The notes under the pieces: generated by a model
The model's input: the letters and a program-made list of their open reading frames with translations, nothing else
Told to the model about the DNA's origin: nothing
Databases searched by the model: none
Program-made: the position numbers and the translations under genes
Part shown: piece after piece, positions 1 through 8,747 of the stretch
Position numbering within the stretch: position 1 is the first letter of the stretch
How the letters are laid out: each line of letters starts with the position of its first letter
Assembly: GCA_964252015.1 (NCBI GenBank)
Contig: CAXULW010000001.1
Span: forward strand, 186,001 to 250,000
From: CAXSBR01 sp964252015
GTDB lineage: Bacteria; Actinomycetota; Actinomycetes; Mycobacteriales; Jatrophihabitantaceae
DNA length: 64,000 bases
Reading direction: 5' to 3'

Positions 1-42
1 CTCTCCGGCGGCGACGACGTCGATTCGAGCGCGAGCTCATGA
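1..42 (+). CDS. C-terminal end of the upstream gene, probably pyrB (aspartate carbamoyltransferase)
   Basis: An open frame enters from the left edge and ends at TGA 40-42, encoding only the last 13 residues (LSGGDDVDSSASS). The stop overlaps the pyrC start in an ATGA arrangement, so the gene is translationally coupled to pyrC. In actinobacteria pyrB normally lies directly before pyrC; the identity rests on that gene order, because the visible tail is too short to recognise. Confidence 0.5.
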   Translation, partial: LSGGDDVDSSASS

Positions 43-1418
43 CCGACACCGTGGGCACGCTCGTGTTGACCAACGTTCGCCCTTACGGCGAAGACGCGGT
101 CGACGTGACGATCAGCGACGGGGTCATCTCGGCCATCGGCAGCGGGTCGAGCGGCCGCGTCGGCAGTGCCGCCGGCGCCGAGGTGATCGACGGCGGCGGG
201 CTGGTGCTCCTGCCCGGCCTGGTCGACCTGCACACCCACCTGCGCGAACCCGGGCGGGAGGACACCGAGACGGTCGAGACGGGGTCCGCGGCGGCTGCGC
301 TCGGCGGCTACACCGCCGTGTTCGCCATGCCGAACACCGATCCCGCGGCGGACACCGCCGGCGTCGTCGAGCAGATCTGGCGGTTGGGCCGCGAGACCGG
401 ACTGGTCGACGTCCAGCCGATCGGTGCGGTGACCGTGGGCCGGGCCGGCACCCAGCTGGCCGAACTCGGCGCAATGGCCGACTCGGCCGCCCACGTCACC
501 GTCTTCTCCGACGACGGCTCGTGCGTGTCCGACCCGGCGTTGATGCGGCGCGCGCTCGAGTACGTCAAGGCGTTCGGCGGGGTCATCGCCCAGCACGCCG
601 AGGAACCGCGCCTCACCGTCGGCGCGCAGATGAACGAGGGCCTGGTCTCGGGCCGGCTCGGTCTGGCCGGCTGGCCGGCCGCGGCCGAGGAGGCGATCAT
701 CGCCCGCGACGCGCTGCTGACCGGGCACGTCGGGTCGCGGTTGCACATCTGCCACGTGTCGACCGCCGGGTCGGTAGAAATCTTGCGCTGGGCCAAGGGC
801 AAGGGCTGGAACGTCACCGCCGAGGTGACGCCGCACCACCTCGTGCTCACCGACGACCTGGCCGAGGCCTACGACCCGATCTACAAGGTCAACCCGCCGC
901 TGCGCACCGCCGCCGACATCGAGGCGCTGCGGGCCGGCCTGGCCGACGGCACGATCGACTGTGTCGCCACTGACCACGCCCCGCACGCGGTGGAGGACAA
1001 GGAGACCGAGTGGGGCGCGGCCGCCCCGGGCATGCTCGGGCTGCAGACCGCGCTGTCCGTGGTGGTGGAGACGATGGTGGTGCCGGGGCGGCTGTCCTGG
1101 CGTGACCTGGCCGAGCGGATGAGCACGACCCCGGCCCGGATCGGCGGGCTGACCGGACACGGCCGACCGATCGCGGTGGGCGAGCCGGCCAACCTGGTGC
1201 TGGTCGACCCGGACGCGCACTGGACCGTCGACCCCTCCGCGTTGGCGTCGAAGTCGCGCAACACGCCGTTCGCCGGGCGCACGCTCCCGGCCGTCGTGGC
1301 GCTCACCCTGTTACGCGGGCGGGTCACCGCCCGCAACGGTGCCATCGCCCACGGTTTTGGTCAGTTGGCCCCGTATACGGGGGTCAATCGACCAAAACCG
1401 GTGGGGGTGCCGGCGTGA
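39..1418 (+). CDS. pyrC: Dihydroorotase (third step of UMP synthesis)
   Basis: Cytosolic zinc amidohydrolase that cyclises N-carbamoyl-aspartate to dihydroorotate. The 459-residue product has the metal-binding HTHLREPG motif at about residue 65, a QHAEE segment near 186, an HICHVST segment near 237 and the catalytic-Asp motif TDHAPH near 310, all expected of the bacterial type I family. The start overlaps the preceding stop (ATGA) and the stop overlaps the next GTG start. The last ~20 residues are unusual: nucleotides 1353-1399 form a long imperfect palindrome that is read as in-frame coding sequence, so the C-terminus looks like a repeat-derived extension of an otherwise normal enzyme. Confidence 0.96.
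   Translation: MTDTVGTLVLTNVRPYGEDAVDVTISDGVISAIGSGSSGRVGSAAGAEVIDGGGLVLLPGLVDLHTHLREPGREDTETVETGSAAAALGGYTAVFAMPNTDPAADTAGVVEQIWRLGRETGLVDVQPIGAVTVGRAGTQLAELGAMADSAAHVTVFSDDGSCVSDPALMRRALEYVKAFGGVIAQHAEEPRLTVGAQMNEGLVSGRLGLAGWPAAAEEAIIARDALLTGHVGSRLHICHVSTAGSVEILRWAKGKGWNVTAEVTPHHLVLTDDLAEAYDPIYKVNPPLRTAADIEALRAGLADGTIDCVATDHAPHAVEDKETEWGAAAPGMLGLQTALSVVVETMVVPGRLSWRDLAERMSTTPARIGGLTGHGRPIAVGEPANLVLVDPDAHWTVDPSALASKSRNTPFAGRTLPAVVALTLLRGRVTARNGAIAHGFGQLAPYTGVNRPKPVGVPA
1353..1399. repeat. 47-bp palindrome inside the 3' end of pyrC
   Basis: Arms GGTTTTGGTC (1353-1362) and GACCAAAACC (1390-1399) are exact inverse complements and flank a perfect 14-nt core, CCCCGTATACGGGG (1369-1382). The whole could fold into one long hairpin 17 nt before the pyrC stop. 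A related palindrome lies before gmk (26020-26062). It is either a dispersed palindromic repeat or an intra-operon RNA hairpin. Confidence 0.7.
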
Positions 1419-1933
1419 CGCGGGTGCTGCTGGTGCTGGCGTGCCTGGTGTTCTTCGCCTTGTGCCTGGCCGGCATGCGACTGGGGTGGCGACACCGGGC
1501 GCGCCGCCAGGACGGCCTCGGCGGCCACGCCGACGTGCCGGCCACGCTCGGCGACCCCCTGCTGGCGCCGATGACCGGGCTGTACGTCGGCACCACCCAC
1601 GCCGACCGGTGGCAGGACCGGGTCGTCTCACGGGGACTGGGCCTGCGGGCCTCGATGACCGCAACCCTTAGCGCACAGGGGCTTCTGATCGAACGTGACG
1701 GTGCCGAACCCATCTTCGTCGCCGCGACCGATCTGCTGGACGTCGGCGTCGGGGCCGGCCTGGCCGGCAAGGTGATGGGACCCGGTGGTCTGCTGATCGT
1801 GCGCTGGCGTGACAGCGCCGGCACCCAGCTCGACACCGGCCTGCGCGGGGACGACAAGAGCGTGTACCCCGACTGGATCGCCGCCGTCGACCGGATGACC
1901 GACCACGACACCGACCACGGAGTCACAGCGTGA
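1415..1933 (+). CDS. Small membrane-anchored protein of the pyr operon (Rv1382-like position)
   Basis: 172 residues with one N-terminal membrane segment (about residues 3-22, VLLVLACLVFFALCLAG) followed by a basic stretch and a soluble beta-rich domain reminiscent of PH-like folds. A membrane protein of unknown function sits between pyrC and carA in mycobacteria (Rv1382) and many relatives, so position rather than motif supports the assignment. Start GTG overlaps the pyrC stop (GTGA), and its own stop overlaps the carA GTG. Function unknown; it could tether or modulate the pathway, but nothing in the sequence shows this. Confidence 0.8.
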   Translation: MTRVLLVLACLVFFALCLAGMRLGWRHRARRQDGLGGHADVPATLGDPLLAPMTGLYVGTTHADRWQDRVVSRGLGLRASMTATLSAQGLLIERDGAEPIFVAATDLLDVGVGAGLAGKVMGPGGLLIVRWRDSAGTQLDTGLRGDDKSVYPDWIAAVDRMTDHDTDHGVTA

Positions 1934-3084
1934 GCGCGGTCCTGCTGCTCGAAGACGGCCGCAGCTTCCGCGGGGATTCCTACGGTGCGGTGGGGGAGAC
2001 GTTCGGCGAGGCCGTCTTCGCTACCGGCATGACCGGCTATCAGGAGACGATCACCGACCCGTCCTACCACCGGCAGGTCGTGGTGCAGACCGCGCCGCAC
2101 ATCGGCAACACCGGCGTCAACGGCGAGGATGCCGAGTCGGCGAAGATCTGGGTGGCCGGCTACGTGGTCCGTGATCCGTCGCCGCGGCCGTCCTCGTGGC
2201 GCGCGACCGGCACCCTCGACGACGCCCTGCGCGAGCAGGGGATCGTCGGCATCAGTGGCATCGACACCCGGGCGCTGACCCGTCACCTGCGCGAACGTGG
2301 AGCCATGCGGTGCGTGGTGTCGAGCGTGAGTGACGACGTGAATGCCCTACGGGACAAGGTGTTGGCCAGTCCGGGCATGGCCGGCGCCGACCTGTCGGCC
2401 GAGGTGACGACGGCCCAGGCCTACACGGTGGAGCCGGTGGGGGAGCACCGGTTCACGGTCGCCGCGCTCGATTACGGCATCAAGTCCATGACCCCGCACC
2501 GGCTGGCCCAACGCGGCATTCGCACGATCGTGCTGCCGTCCACCACCTCGGTCGCCGACATCACCGGTACCGGCGCCGACGCCGTCTTCCTGTCCAACGG
2601 CCCGGGCGACCCGGCCATGGCGGACGACGCGGTGGCCACCGTGCGCGAGCTCATGCACCAGCAGCTGCCGGTCTTCGGCATCTGCTTCGGCAATCAGCTG
2701 TTGGGCCGGGCGTTCGGCTTCGGCACCTACAAGCTCGGCTACGGTCACCGGGGCGTCAACCAGCCGGTACAGGACCGCGCCACGGGCAAGGTGGAGATCA
2801 CCGCACACAACCACGGGTTCGCCGTCGACGCACCCGTGGACCGGGTGAGCGACACCGAGTTCGGCGCGGTCGAGGTCAGCCACGTCGGGCTGAACGACGG
2901 CGTGGTCGAAGGCCTGCGCGCCCACGACGTGCCCGCGTTCAGCGTCCAGTACCACCCCGAGGCCGCGGCCGGGCCGCACGACGCCGGCTACCTCTTCGAC
3001 CGCTTCGTCGACCTGCTCGACCGGCAGCGGGCCGGGAAGCGCCGAGCGCCGAACACGTCGGTTTTGGAGAACGAACTTGCCTAA
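1930..3084 (+). CDS. carA: Carbamoyl-phosphate synthase small subunit (glutaminase)
   Basis: Hydrolyses glutamine and passes ammonia to CarB for carbamoyl phosphate, shared by the pyrimidine and arginine pathways. The 384-residue product has the N-terminal CPSase small-chain domain (TGMTGYQETITDPSY, about residues 33-47) and a class I amidotransferase domain with nucleophile Cys about 252 in FGICFGNQ and the His/Glu pair in QYHPEA near 342. Start is GTG, overlapping the upstream stop by 4 bp; the 3' end overlaps the carB TTG start by 8 bp. Confidence 0.97.
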   Translation: MSAVLLLEDGRSFRGDSYGAVGETFGEAVFATGMTGYQETITDPSYHRQVVVQTAPHIGNTGVNGEDAESAKIWVAGYVVRDPSPRPSSWRATGTLDDALREQGIVGISGIDTRALTRHLRERGAMRCVVSSVSDDVNALRDKVLASPGMAGADLSAEVTTAQAYTVEPVGEHRFTVAALDYGIKSMTPHRLAQRGIRTIVLPSTTSVADITGTGADAVFLSNGPGDPAMADDAVATVRELMHQQLPVFGICFGNQLLGRAFGFGTYKLGYGHRGVNQPVQDRATGKVEITAHNHGFAVDAPVDRVSDTEFGAVEVSHVGLNDGVVEGLRAHDVPAFSVQYHPEAAAGPHDAGYLFDRFVDLLDRQRAGKRRAPNTSVLENELA

Positions 3085-6000
3085 GCGGACGGATATTCAG
3101 AACATTCTCGTTATCGGGTCGGGGCCGATTGTTATCGGGCAGGCGTGCGAGTTCGACTACTCGGGCACGCAGGCCTGCCGGGTGCTGCGCCAGGAGGGTT
3201 ACCGGATCAGCCTGGTGAACTCCAACCCGGCCACGATCATGACCGACCCCGAGTTCGCCGACGCCACCTACGTCGAGCCGCTGACCCCGGAGTTCGTCGA
3301 GATGGTGATCGCCCAGGAACAGGCAGACGGTCACCCGGTGCAGGCCGTACTGGCCACCCTCGGTGGGCAGACCGCCCTCAACCTGGCCGTCGCCCTGCAC
3401 GAGAACGGCGTACTGGAGAAGTACGGCATCGAGCTGATCGGCGCCGACTTCGAGGCCATCCAACGCGGTGAGGATCGCCAGCGGTTCAAGGACATCGTCC
3501 GTCGCATCGGCGGTGACGTGCCCAGCTCCGTGGTCTGCCACAGCCTGGACGAGGCCACCGCGTTCGCGGCCACGGTGGGCAACAAGGTCGTCGTGCGGCC
3601 CAGCTTCACCATGGGCGGTCTCGGCTCGGGCCTGGCCGTCGACGCCGCCGAGGTGCGGACGATGGTCGCCCGCGGGCTGGCCGCCAGCCCGGTGCACGAG
3701 GTCCTGGTCGAGGAGAGCGTCTTCGGCTGGAAGGAGTACGAGCTCGAGCTGATGCGCGATCACCACGACAACGTCGTCGTCGTCTGCTCGATCGAGAACA
3801 TCGACCCGATGGGCGTGCACACGGGCGATTCCGTCACCGTCGCCCCGGCCATGACCCTGACCGACCGCGAGTACCAGCACATGCGCGACCTCGGCATCGC
3901 CGTGATCCGCGCGGTCGGCGTCGACACCGGCGGCTGCAACATCCAGTTCGCGGTCGACCCGAAGACGGGTCGCATGATCGTCATCGAGATGAACCCGCGC
4001 GTGTCGCGGTCGAGCGCGCTGGCGTCGAAGGCGACCGGTTTCCCGATCGCCAAGATCGCGGCCAAGCTCGCCGTCGGCTACACCCTGGACGAGATCGCCA
4101 ACGACATCACCAAGAAGACCCCGGCCGCGTTCGAGCCGACGCTGGACTACGTCGTGGTCAAGGTGCCCCGGTTCGCGTTCGAGAAGTTCCCCGGCGCCGA
4201 CCCGGTGCTCACCACGCACATGAAGAGCGTCGGCGAGGCGATGGCCATCGGCCGCAACTTCACCGAGGCGCTGGGCAAGGCCATGCGCTCGATGGAGACC
4301 AAGGCCGCCGGCTTCTGGACCGATCCGGCCGACGCGCAAACCCATACCGCACAGGAGCTGCTGGACGATCTGCGCCAACCGCGAGACGGCCAGCTCTACC
4401 GGGTCGAGCGGGCCCTGCGCGCGGGCGTGTCGGTCGCCGACGCCGCGGCGGCCAGCGGTATCGACCCGTGGTTCCTCGACCAGATCAACCTCGTCCGCGC
4501 GGTGGGCCGGGAGATCTCCGAGGCACCGTCGCTGACGCCGGAGTTGCTGCGGCGGGGCAAGCGCTTCGGCCTGTCCGACCGTCAGATCGCCGTGCTGCGC
4601 CCGGAACTGGCCGGCGAGGACGGGGTGCGCCGGCTCCGGCTGCGCGCCGGCATCCGCCCCGTCTACAAGACGGTCGACACCTGCGCGGCCGAGTTCGCGG
4701 CCAGCACGCCGTACTACTACTCGACCTACGACGAGGAGACCGAGGTCCTGCCGCAGAAGGACCGCGCGAAGGTGATCATCCTCGGCAGCGGCCCCAACCG
4801 GATCGGGCAGGGGATCGAGTTCGACTACTCCTGCGTGCACGCGGTGATGGCGCTGCGCGAAGCCGGCTTTGAGACCGTGATGGTCAACTGCAACCCGGAG
4901 ACCGTCTCGACCGACTACGACACCGCTGACCGGCTGTACTTCGAGCCGTTGACGCTGGAGGACGTGCTCGAGGTCGTGCACGCCGAGCAGGAGTCGGGAC
5001 CGGTGGCCGGGGTTATCTGCACCCTCGGTGGTCAGACCCCGCTCGGGTTGGCGCAACGGCTGAAGGACAACGGGGTTCCGCTGTTGGGCACCCCGCCCGA
5101 GGCCATCGACCTGGCCGAGCACCGCGGCGCGTTCGGGCGGGTGCTCGACCAGGCCGGTCTGCCGTCGCCCAAGCACGGCACGGCCACGTCCTTCGTGGAG
5201 GCCAAGGAGGCGGCCGACCGCATCGGTTACCCGGTGCTGGTGCGGCCGTCCTACGTGCTGGGCGGGCGCGGCATGGAGATCGTGTACGACGAGGCCAACC
5301 TGGCTGCCTACATCGAGCGTTCCACCGACATCGCGCCAGAGCATCCGGTGCTGGTCGACCGGTTCCTCGACGACGCGGTCGAGATCGACGTGGACGCCCT
5401 CTACGACGGTGACGAGCTCTACCTCGGTGGGGTCATGGAGCACATCGAGGAGGCCGGTATCCACTCCGGGGACTCGGCCTGCGCGCTGCCGCCGATCACG
5501 CTGGGCAGCACCGAGATCGAACGGGTGCGCCGGTCCACCGAGCTCATCGCCGCCGGTGTCGGTGTGCGCGGTCTGCTCAACGTGCAGTACGCCCTGGCCG
5601 GCGACGTCCTCTACGTGCTCGAAGCTAACCCGCGGGCCAGCCGGACGGTTCCCTTTGTTTCCAAGGCAACGGCGGTTCCGCTGGCCAAAGCCGCGGCCCG
5701 GATCGCGGTCGGCGCGACCATTGCCGAGCTGCGGTCGTTCGGGCTGCTGCCCGCGTCCGGTGACGGTGGTGACCTGCCCGCCGACGCACCGATCGCGGTC
5801 AAGGAGGCGGTGCTGCCGTTCCACCGCTTCCGCAGCGCGGACGGCCGCCAGGTCGATTCGTTGCTCGGGCCGGAGATGAAGTCCACCGGCGAGGTGATGG
5901 GTATCGACACCGTGTTCGGCACCGCGTTCGCCAAGAGCCAGGCCGCCGCCTACGGCAACCTGCCGACATCGGGCACGGTGTTCGTCTCGGTGGCCAACCG

Positions 6001-6478
6001 GGACAAGCGTGCGGCCATCTTCCCGGTCAAACGCCTGTCCGACCTGGGTTTCCGCGTGCTGGCCACGGCGGGAACGGCGCAGGTGCTGCGACGTAACGGC
6101 GTTCCGGCCAGGGTGGTGGGCAAGTACTCCGAGGTCGCCGCGGCGCGGTTGGCCGACCCGGACCTGGTCGCCGGCGACGACTTCGCCCGGCTGAGCATCG
6201 TGGAACTGATCGAACGCGGGGAGGTCGACCTGGTGCTCAACACCCCGTTCGGCTCGCCGGGCAACTCGGGTCCGCGCGTGGACGGCTACGAGATCCGCAC
6301 CGCCGCGGTCACCGCGGGCATCGCGTGTCTGACCACGGTGCAGGCCGCGGCCGCCGCCGTGCAGGGCATCGAACAGCTCATCCACGGCGAGGTCGGCGTG
6401 CGTTCGCTGCAGGACCTGCACCGCCAGCTGAACACCTGGCGCCGGGGCGCCCTGACCGAAGGGACCACCCACCGGTGA
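3077..6478 (+). CDS. carB: Carbamoyl-phosphate synthase large subunit
   Basis: 1133-residue ATP-dependent synthase with two homologous ATP-grasp halves (about 1-550 and 550-940; signatures GQACEFDYSG and GQGIEFDYS mark the repeats) and a C-terminal MGS-like allosteric domain starting near 970 (TVFVSVANRDK). The TTG start at 3077 is chosen because GGAGA lies about 7 nt upstream inside carA and MPKRTDIQ is the usual N-terminus. The stop overlaps a GTG that opens the first mini-ORF cassette, so coupling continues into the repeat region rather than directly into pyrK. Confidence 0.98.
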   Translation: MPKRTDIQNILVIGSGPIVIGQACEFDYSGTQACRVLRQEGYRISLVNSNPATIMTDPEFADATYVEPLTPEFVEMVIAQEQADGHPVQAVLATLGGQTALNLAVALHENGVLEKYGIELIGADFEAIQRGEDRQRFKDIVRRIGGDVPSSVVCHSLDEATAFAATVGNKVVVRPSFTMGGLGSGLAVDAAEVRTMVARGLAASPVHEVLVEESVFGWKEYELELMRDHHDNVVVVCSIENIDPMGVHTGDSVTVAPAMTLTDREYQHMRDLGIAVIRAVGVDTGGCNIQFAVDPKTGRMIVIEMNPRVSRSSALASKATGFPIAKIAAKLAVGYTLDEIANDITKKTPAAFEPTLDYVVVKVPRFAFEKFPGADPVLTTHMKSVGEAMAIGRNFTEALGKAMRSMETKAAGFWTDPADAQTHTAQELLDDLRQPRDGQLYRVERALRAGVSVADAAAASGIDPWFLDQINLVRAVGREISEAPSLTPELLRRGKRFGLSDRQIAVLRPELAGEDGVRRLRLRAGIRPVYKTVDTCAAEFAASTPYYYSTYDEETEVLPQKDRAKVIILGSGPNRIGQGIEFDYSCVHAVMALREAGFETVMVNCNPETVSTDYDTADRLYFEPLTLEDVLEVVHAEQESGPVAGVICTLGGQTPLGLAQRLKDNGVPLLGTPPEAIDLAEHRGAFGRVLDQAGLPSPKHGTATSFVEAKEAADRIGYPVLVRPSYVLGGRGMEIVYDEANLAAYIERSTDIAPEHPVLVDRFLDDAVEIDVDALYDGDELYLGGVMEHIEEAGIHSGDSACALPPITLGSTEIERVRRSTELIAAGVGVRGLLNVQYALAGDVLYVLEANPRASRTVPFVSKATAVPLAKAAARIAVGATIAELRSFGLLPASGDGGDLPADAPIAVKEAVLPFHRFRSADGRQVDSLLGPEMKSTGEVMGIDTVFGTAFAKSQAAAYGNLPTSGTVFVSVANRDKRAAIFPVKRLSDLGFRVLATAGTAQVLRRNGVPARVVGKYSEVAAARLADPDLVAGDDFARLSIVELIERGEVDLVLNTPFGSPGNSGPRVDGYEIRTAAVTAGIACLTTVQAAAAAVQGIEQLIHGEVGVRSLQDLHRQLNTWRRGALTEGTTHR

Positions 6479-6645
6479 CTACTCCTCCCGCAGCCCGCCG
6501 TCGCTCCGGACCTGCACCCCACGAAAGCGCATGGAAAGAGCTGCGCTTCCGCGGGGACCCCACAGTTCCTCGCTCGTTCCTCGCTGGTCATTTCTCCTCG
6601 CGCGAGCGCTCGTCGGTGATCCTCACGCCGGCGGCCCGCTCATGA
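6475..6645 (+). CDS. Mini-ORF 1 of the tandem 167-bp cassette (56 aa)
   Basis: The frame opens at GTG 6475, overlapping the carB stop (GTGA), and closes at TGA 6643-6645, overlapping ATG 6642 of the next copy. The product is Arg/Ser-rich with no recognisable domain. Copies 1 and 2 are identical over more than 130 nt. Function as a protein is unproven; it may only relay ribosomes along the operon through an inserted repeat. Confidence 0.45.
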   Translation: MTTPPAARRRSGPAPHESAWKELRFRGDPTVPRSFLAGHFSSRERSSVILTPAARS

Positions 6646-6812
6646 CTGTGCTTCCCGCGGCCCGCCGTCGCTCCGGACCTGCACCCCACGAAAGCGCATG
6701 GAAAGAGCTGCGCTTCCGCGGGGACCCCACAGTTCCTCGCTCGTTCCTCGCTGGTCATTTCTCCTCGCGCGAGCGCTCGTCGGTGATCCTCACGCAGGCG
6801 GTCCGCTCATGA
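6642..6812 (+). CDS. Mini-ORF 2 of the tandem cassette (56 aa)
   Basis: Second copy of the 167-bp unit, read from ATG 6642 to TGA 6810-6812, again with ATGA overlaps at both ends. The translation is almost the same as mini-ORF 1 (differences at the first residues and near the C-terminus, TQAVRS instead of TPAARS). Because the period is 167, not a multiple of three, each copy is in a different frame and the relay depends on the overlaps. Confidence 0.45.
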   Translation: MTVLPAARRRSGPAPHESAWKELRFRGDPTVPRSFLAGHFSSRERSSVILTQAVRS

Positions 6813-6892
6813 TTGTGCTTCCCGCGGCCCGCCGTCGCTCCGGTCCTCGCTCGTTCCTCGCTGCGATCCTCACGCCGGCGGCCCGCTCATGA
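6809..6892 (+). CDS. Mini-ORF 3, shortened copy of the cassette (27 aa)
   Basis: Third copy, ATG 6809 to TGA 6890-6892, lacking two internal blocks present in copies 1 and 2 but retaining the left end (GCCCGCCGTCGCTCC) and the right end (GGCGGCCCGCTCATGA). Its stop overlaps the pyrK ATG at 6889. It may be either a deleted derivative or the ancestral short form from which the longer copies grew. Confidence 0.4.
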   Translation: MIVLPAARRRSGPRSFLAAILTPAARS

Positions 6893-7749
6893 CACCGGTG
6901 CAGGAGCAGGCCGAGATCTTCGCCATGCAGAAGATGGGCGAGTACGTGATGTTCACCGTGGTCGCCCCCGGGGTCGCCGCGCAGTTCCGGCCCGGGCAGT
7001 TCGTCGCCGTCGCGGTCGGGGGGCCGCAGAGCTCGATGATCCTGCGCCGGGCGTTCGCGCTGTACGGGGCGAACGTGCAGGCCGACTACGCCGGCACGAT
7101 CCAGTTCGTGGTCGCCGCGCACGGCCCGGGTACGCAGTGGCTGGTCGGGTGCCGTACCGGCGACGTGATCGACGTCGTCGGCCCGCTGGGCAACCCGTTC
7201 CCGATGCCGGCCGACCCCGTCCCGGTGGTGCTGGTCGGCGGTGGGTACGGCACGGCCCCGTTGGTCCCGTTGGCCCACGCGCTCATGGCCGCCGGTTCCG
7301 CGGTCGAGGTCATCGTCGGCGCGGCCACGTCCAGCCGGCTGTTCGGCGAACTCGTGGTGCGGCGAAGCGTCGGCTCGGTCACCGTGACCACCGACGACGG
7401 CAGCGCGGGTATCCGCGGCCGCGTCACCGATCCCTTGCCCGAGGCCATCACCCGCATCGGCGCACAAGTTGTATACGCGTGCGGCCCGATGCCGATGCTG
7501 CGCGCGGTCGGCGCGGTGGCCCGGGCACACGCCATCTCGGCTCAGGTCGCGGTCGAGGAATCGATGGCCTGCGGGATCGGCGTCTGCATGACGTGCGTGC
7601 TGCCGGTGCGAGGCGACGACGGCCGGTCCCGGTTCGTACGGTCCTGCATCGACGGGCCGGTCTTCGACGCGGACCGGGTGCGCTGGGACGACGTCGGCCG
7701 CCTGCCCGCCGACCTCGTCGGCGCCGACGCCATGGGAGTGCGATCCTGA
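6889..7749 (+). CDS. pyrK: Dihydroorotate dehydrogenase electron-transfer subunit (FAD/2Fe-2S)
   Basis: 286 residues: an N-terminal FAD-binding barrel (RPGQFVAV and LRRAFALYG), a NAD-binding domain (VLVGGGYGTAPL near residue 115) and a C-terminal 2Fe-2S motif with Cys 228, 233, 236 and 253. This is the ferredoxin-reductase-like partner that lets class 1B PyrD reduce NAD+. Start ATG overlaps the last mini-ORF; the stop overlaps the pyrD ATG (TGATG). Mycobacteria instead carry an unlinked class 2 enzyme without this subunit. Confidence 0.93.
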   Translation: MTPVQEQAEIFAMQKMGEYVMFTVVAPGVAAQFRPGQFVAVAVGGPQSSMILRRAFALYGANVQADYAGTIQFVVAAHGPGTQWLVGCRTGDVIDVVGPLGNPFPMPADPVPVVLVGGGYGTAPLVPLAHALMAAGSAVEVIVGAATSSRLFGELVVRRSVGSVTVTTDDGSAGIRGRVTDPLPEAITRIGAQVVYACGPMPMLRAVGAVARAHAISAQVAVEESMACGIGVCMTCVLPVRGDDGRSRFVRSCIDGPVFDADRVRWDDVGRLPADLVGADAMGVRS

Positions 7750-8747
7750 TGACTACCACGGCGACGACGACCAAGGTCGACATGACCGCGCGGTTCGGGT
7801 CGGTGCTGGCGCTGCCCAACCCGGTGCTGACCGCCTCCGGGTGCGCCGCGGCGGGGCGGGAACTCAGCCAGTTCTTCGACGTGTCCGAGCTCGGCGCCGT
7901 CGTGACCAAATCGATTCAGCTGCGGGCCCGCTCCGGTCGGGCGACGCCGCGGATGGCCGAGACACCGAGCGGCATGCTGAACTCGATCGGCCTGCAGGGA
8001 CCGGGGATCGACGCGTTCCTGCGCGAGGACCTGCCCTGGCTGGCCGAGCACGGTGCCCGTGCGGTTGTTTCCATCGCCGGTAGCAGCACCGATGACTTCG
8101 TGGCGCTGGCCCGGCGGCTGTACGGGAACCCGGCCGTGTCGGCGATCGAGGTCAACATCTCCTGCCCCAACGTGGAAAAGCGTGGTGAGGTGTTCGCCTG
8201 CGACACCAGCGCCACCGCCCGGGTCATCGGCGCGGTACGACGGGCCACCGATCCGAGCACACCGATCCTGGCCAAGCTCACCCCGGACGTCACCGACATC
8301 GTCGCCATCGCCCGCGCCTGCGCCGATTCCGGGGCCGACGGCGTCAGCCTGATCAACACCCTGCTCGGACTGGTCATCGACACGGACACCCTGGCGCCGG
8401 CCCTCGGCGGGGTGACTGGGGGACTGTCCGGCCCGGCGATCCGGCCGGTGGCCCTGCGGTGCGTCTGGCAGGTGCGTCAGGCCCTGCCCGCGCTGCCGAT
8501 CCTGGGCATGGGCGGCATCCGCTCTGGCCTCGACGCGCTGCAATTCGTGCTGGCGGGTGCCTCAGCGGTGTCGGTGGGTACGGCCGTGTTCGGCGACCCG
8601 TCCGCGCCAGTGCGCGTCCTGGCTGAACTGCAGGCAGCTTTGGCGGAACGGGGTTTCGCCTCGCTCACCGACGCGGTCGGTTTCGCCCATCTGTCGGCCG
8701 AGGAGCAGATCCGTCGGCGGGGCCTGACCACCGGCGATCTGTCGTGA
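7749..8747 (+). CDS. pyrD: Dihydroorotate dehydrogenase, class 1B catalytic subunit
   Basis: FMN-dependent cytosolic oxidase of dihydroorotate to orotate. 332 residues with the TIM-barrel signatures of class 1 enzymes: NPVLTASGC near the N-terminus, NSIGLQGPG, the active-site loop VNISCPNVEKRGE carrying the presumed catalytic Cys, and the C-terminal FMN phosphate segment ILGMGGIRSGLDALQF. Adjacency to pyrK makes it class 1B. The stop overlaps the pyrF GTG. Confidence 0.95.
   Translation: MTTTATTTKVDMTARFGSVLALPNPVLTASGCAAAGRELSQFFDVSELGAVVTKSIQLRARSGRATPRMAETPSGMLNSIGLQGPGIDAFLREDLPWLAEHGARAVVSIAGSSTDDFVALARRLYGNPAVSAIEVNISCPNVEKRGEVFACDTSATARVIGAVRRATDPSTPILAKLTPDVTDIVAIARACADSGADGVSLINTLLGLVIDTDTLAPALGGVTGGLSGPAIRPVALRCVWQVRQALPALPILGMGGIRSGLDALQFVLAGASAVSVGTAVFGDPSAPVRVLAELQAALAERGFASLTDAVGFAHLSAEEQIRRRGLTTGDLS

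Larger units (their letters stand above)
6475..6892 (+). repeat. Three tandem copies of an ATGA-bounded repeat between carB and pyrK
   Basis: Period 167 bp: identical blocks start at 6531 and 6698, and a third, internally shortened copy follows to 6892. Every copy ends in a TCATGA junction that is both stop and next start. No transposase, target duplication or clear terminal inverted repeat is visible. The arrangement would preserve translational coupling however many copies are present. Confidence 0.9.

Noticed and set aside
2939..6472. A minus-strand open frame of more than 1,100 codons opposite carB.
   Set aside because: It is the antisense shadow of carB caused by high GC; it has no domains and its composition is dominated by His, Arg, Gly and Asp repeats.
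6475..6892. An insertion sequence between carB and pyrK.
   Set aside because: The repeats contain no transposase and no clear terminal inverted repeats or target duplication; a tandem repeat cassette describes them better.
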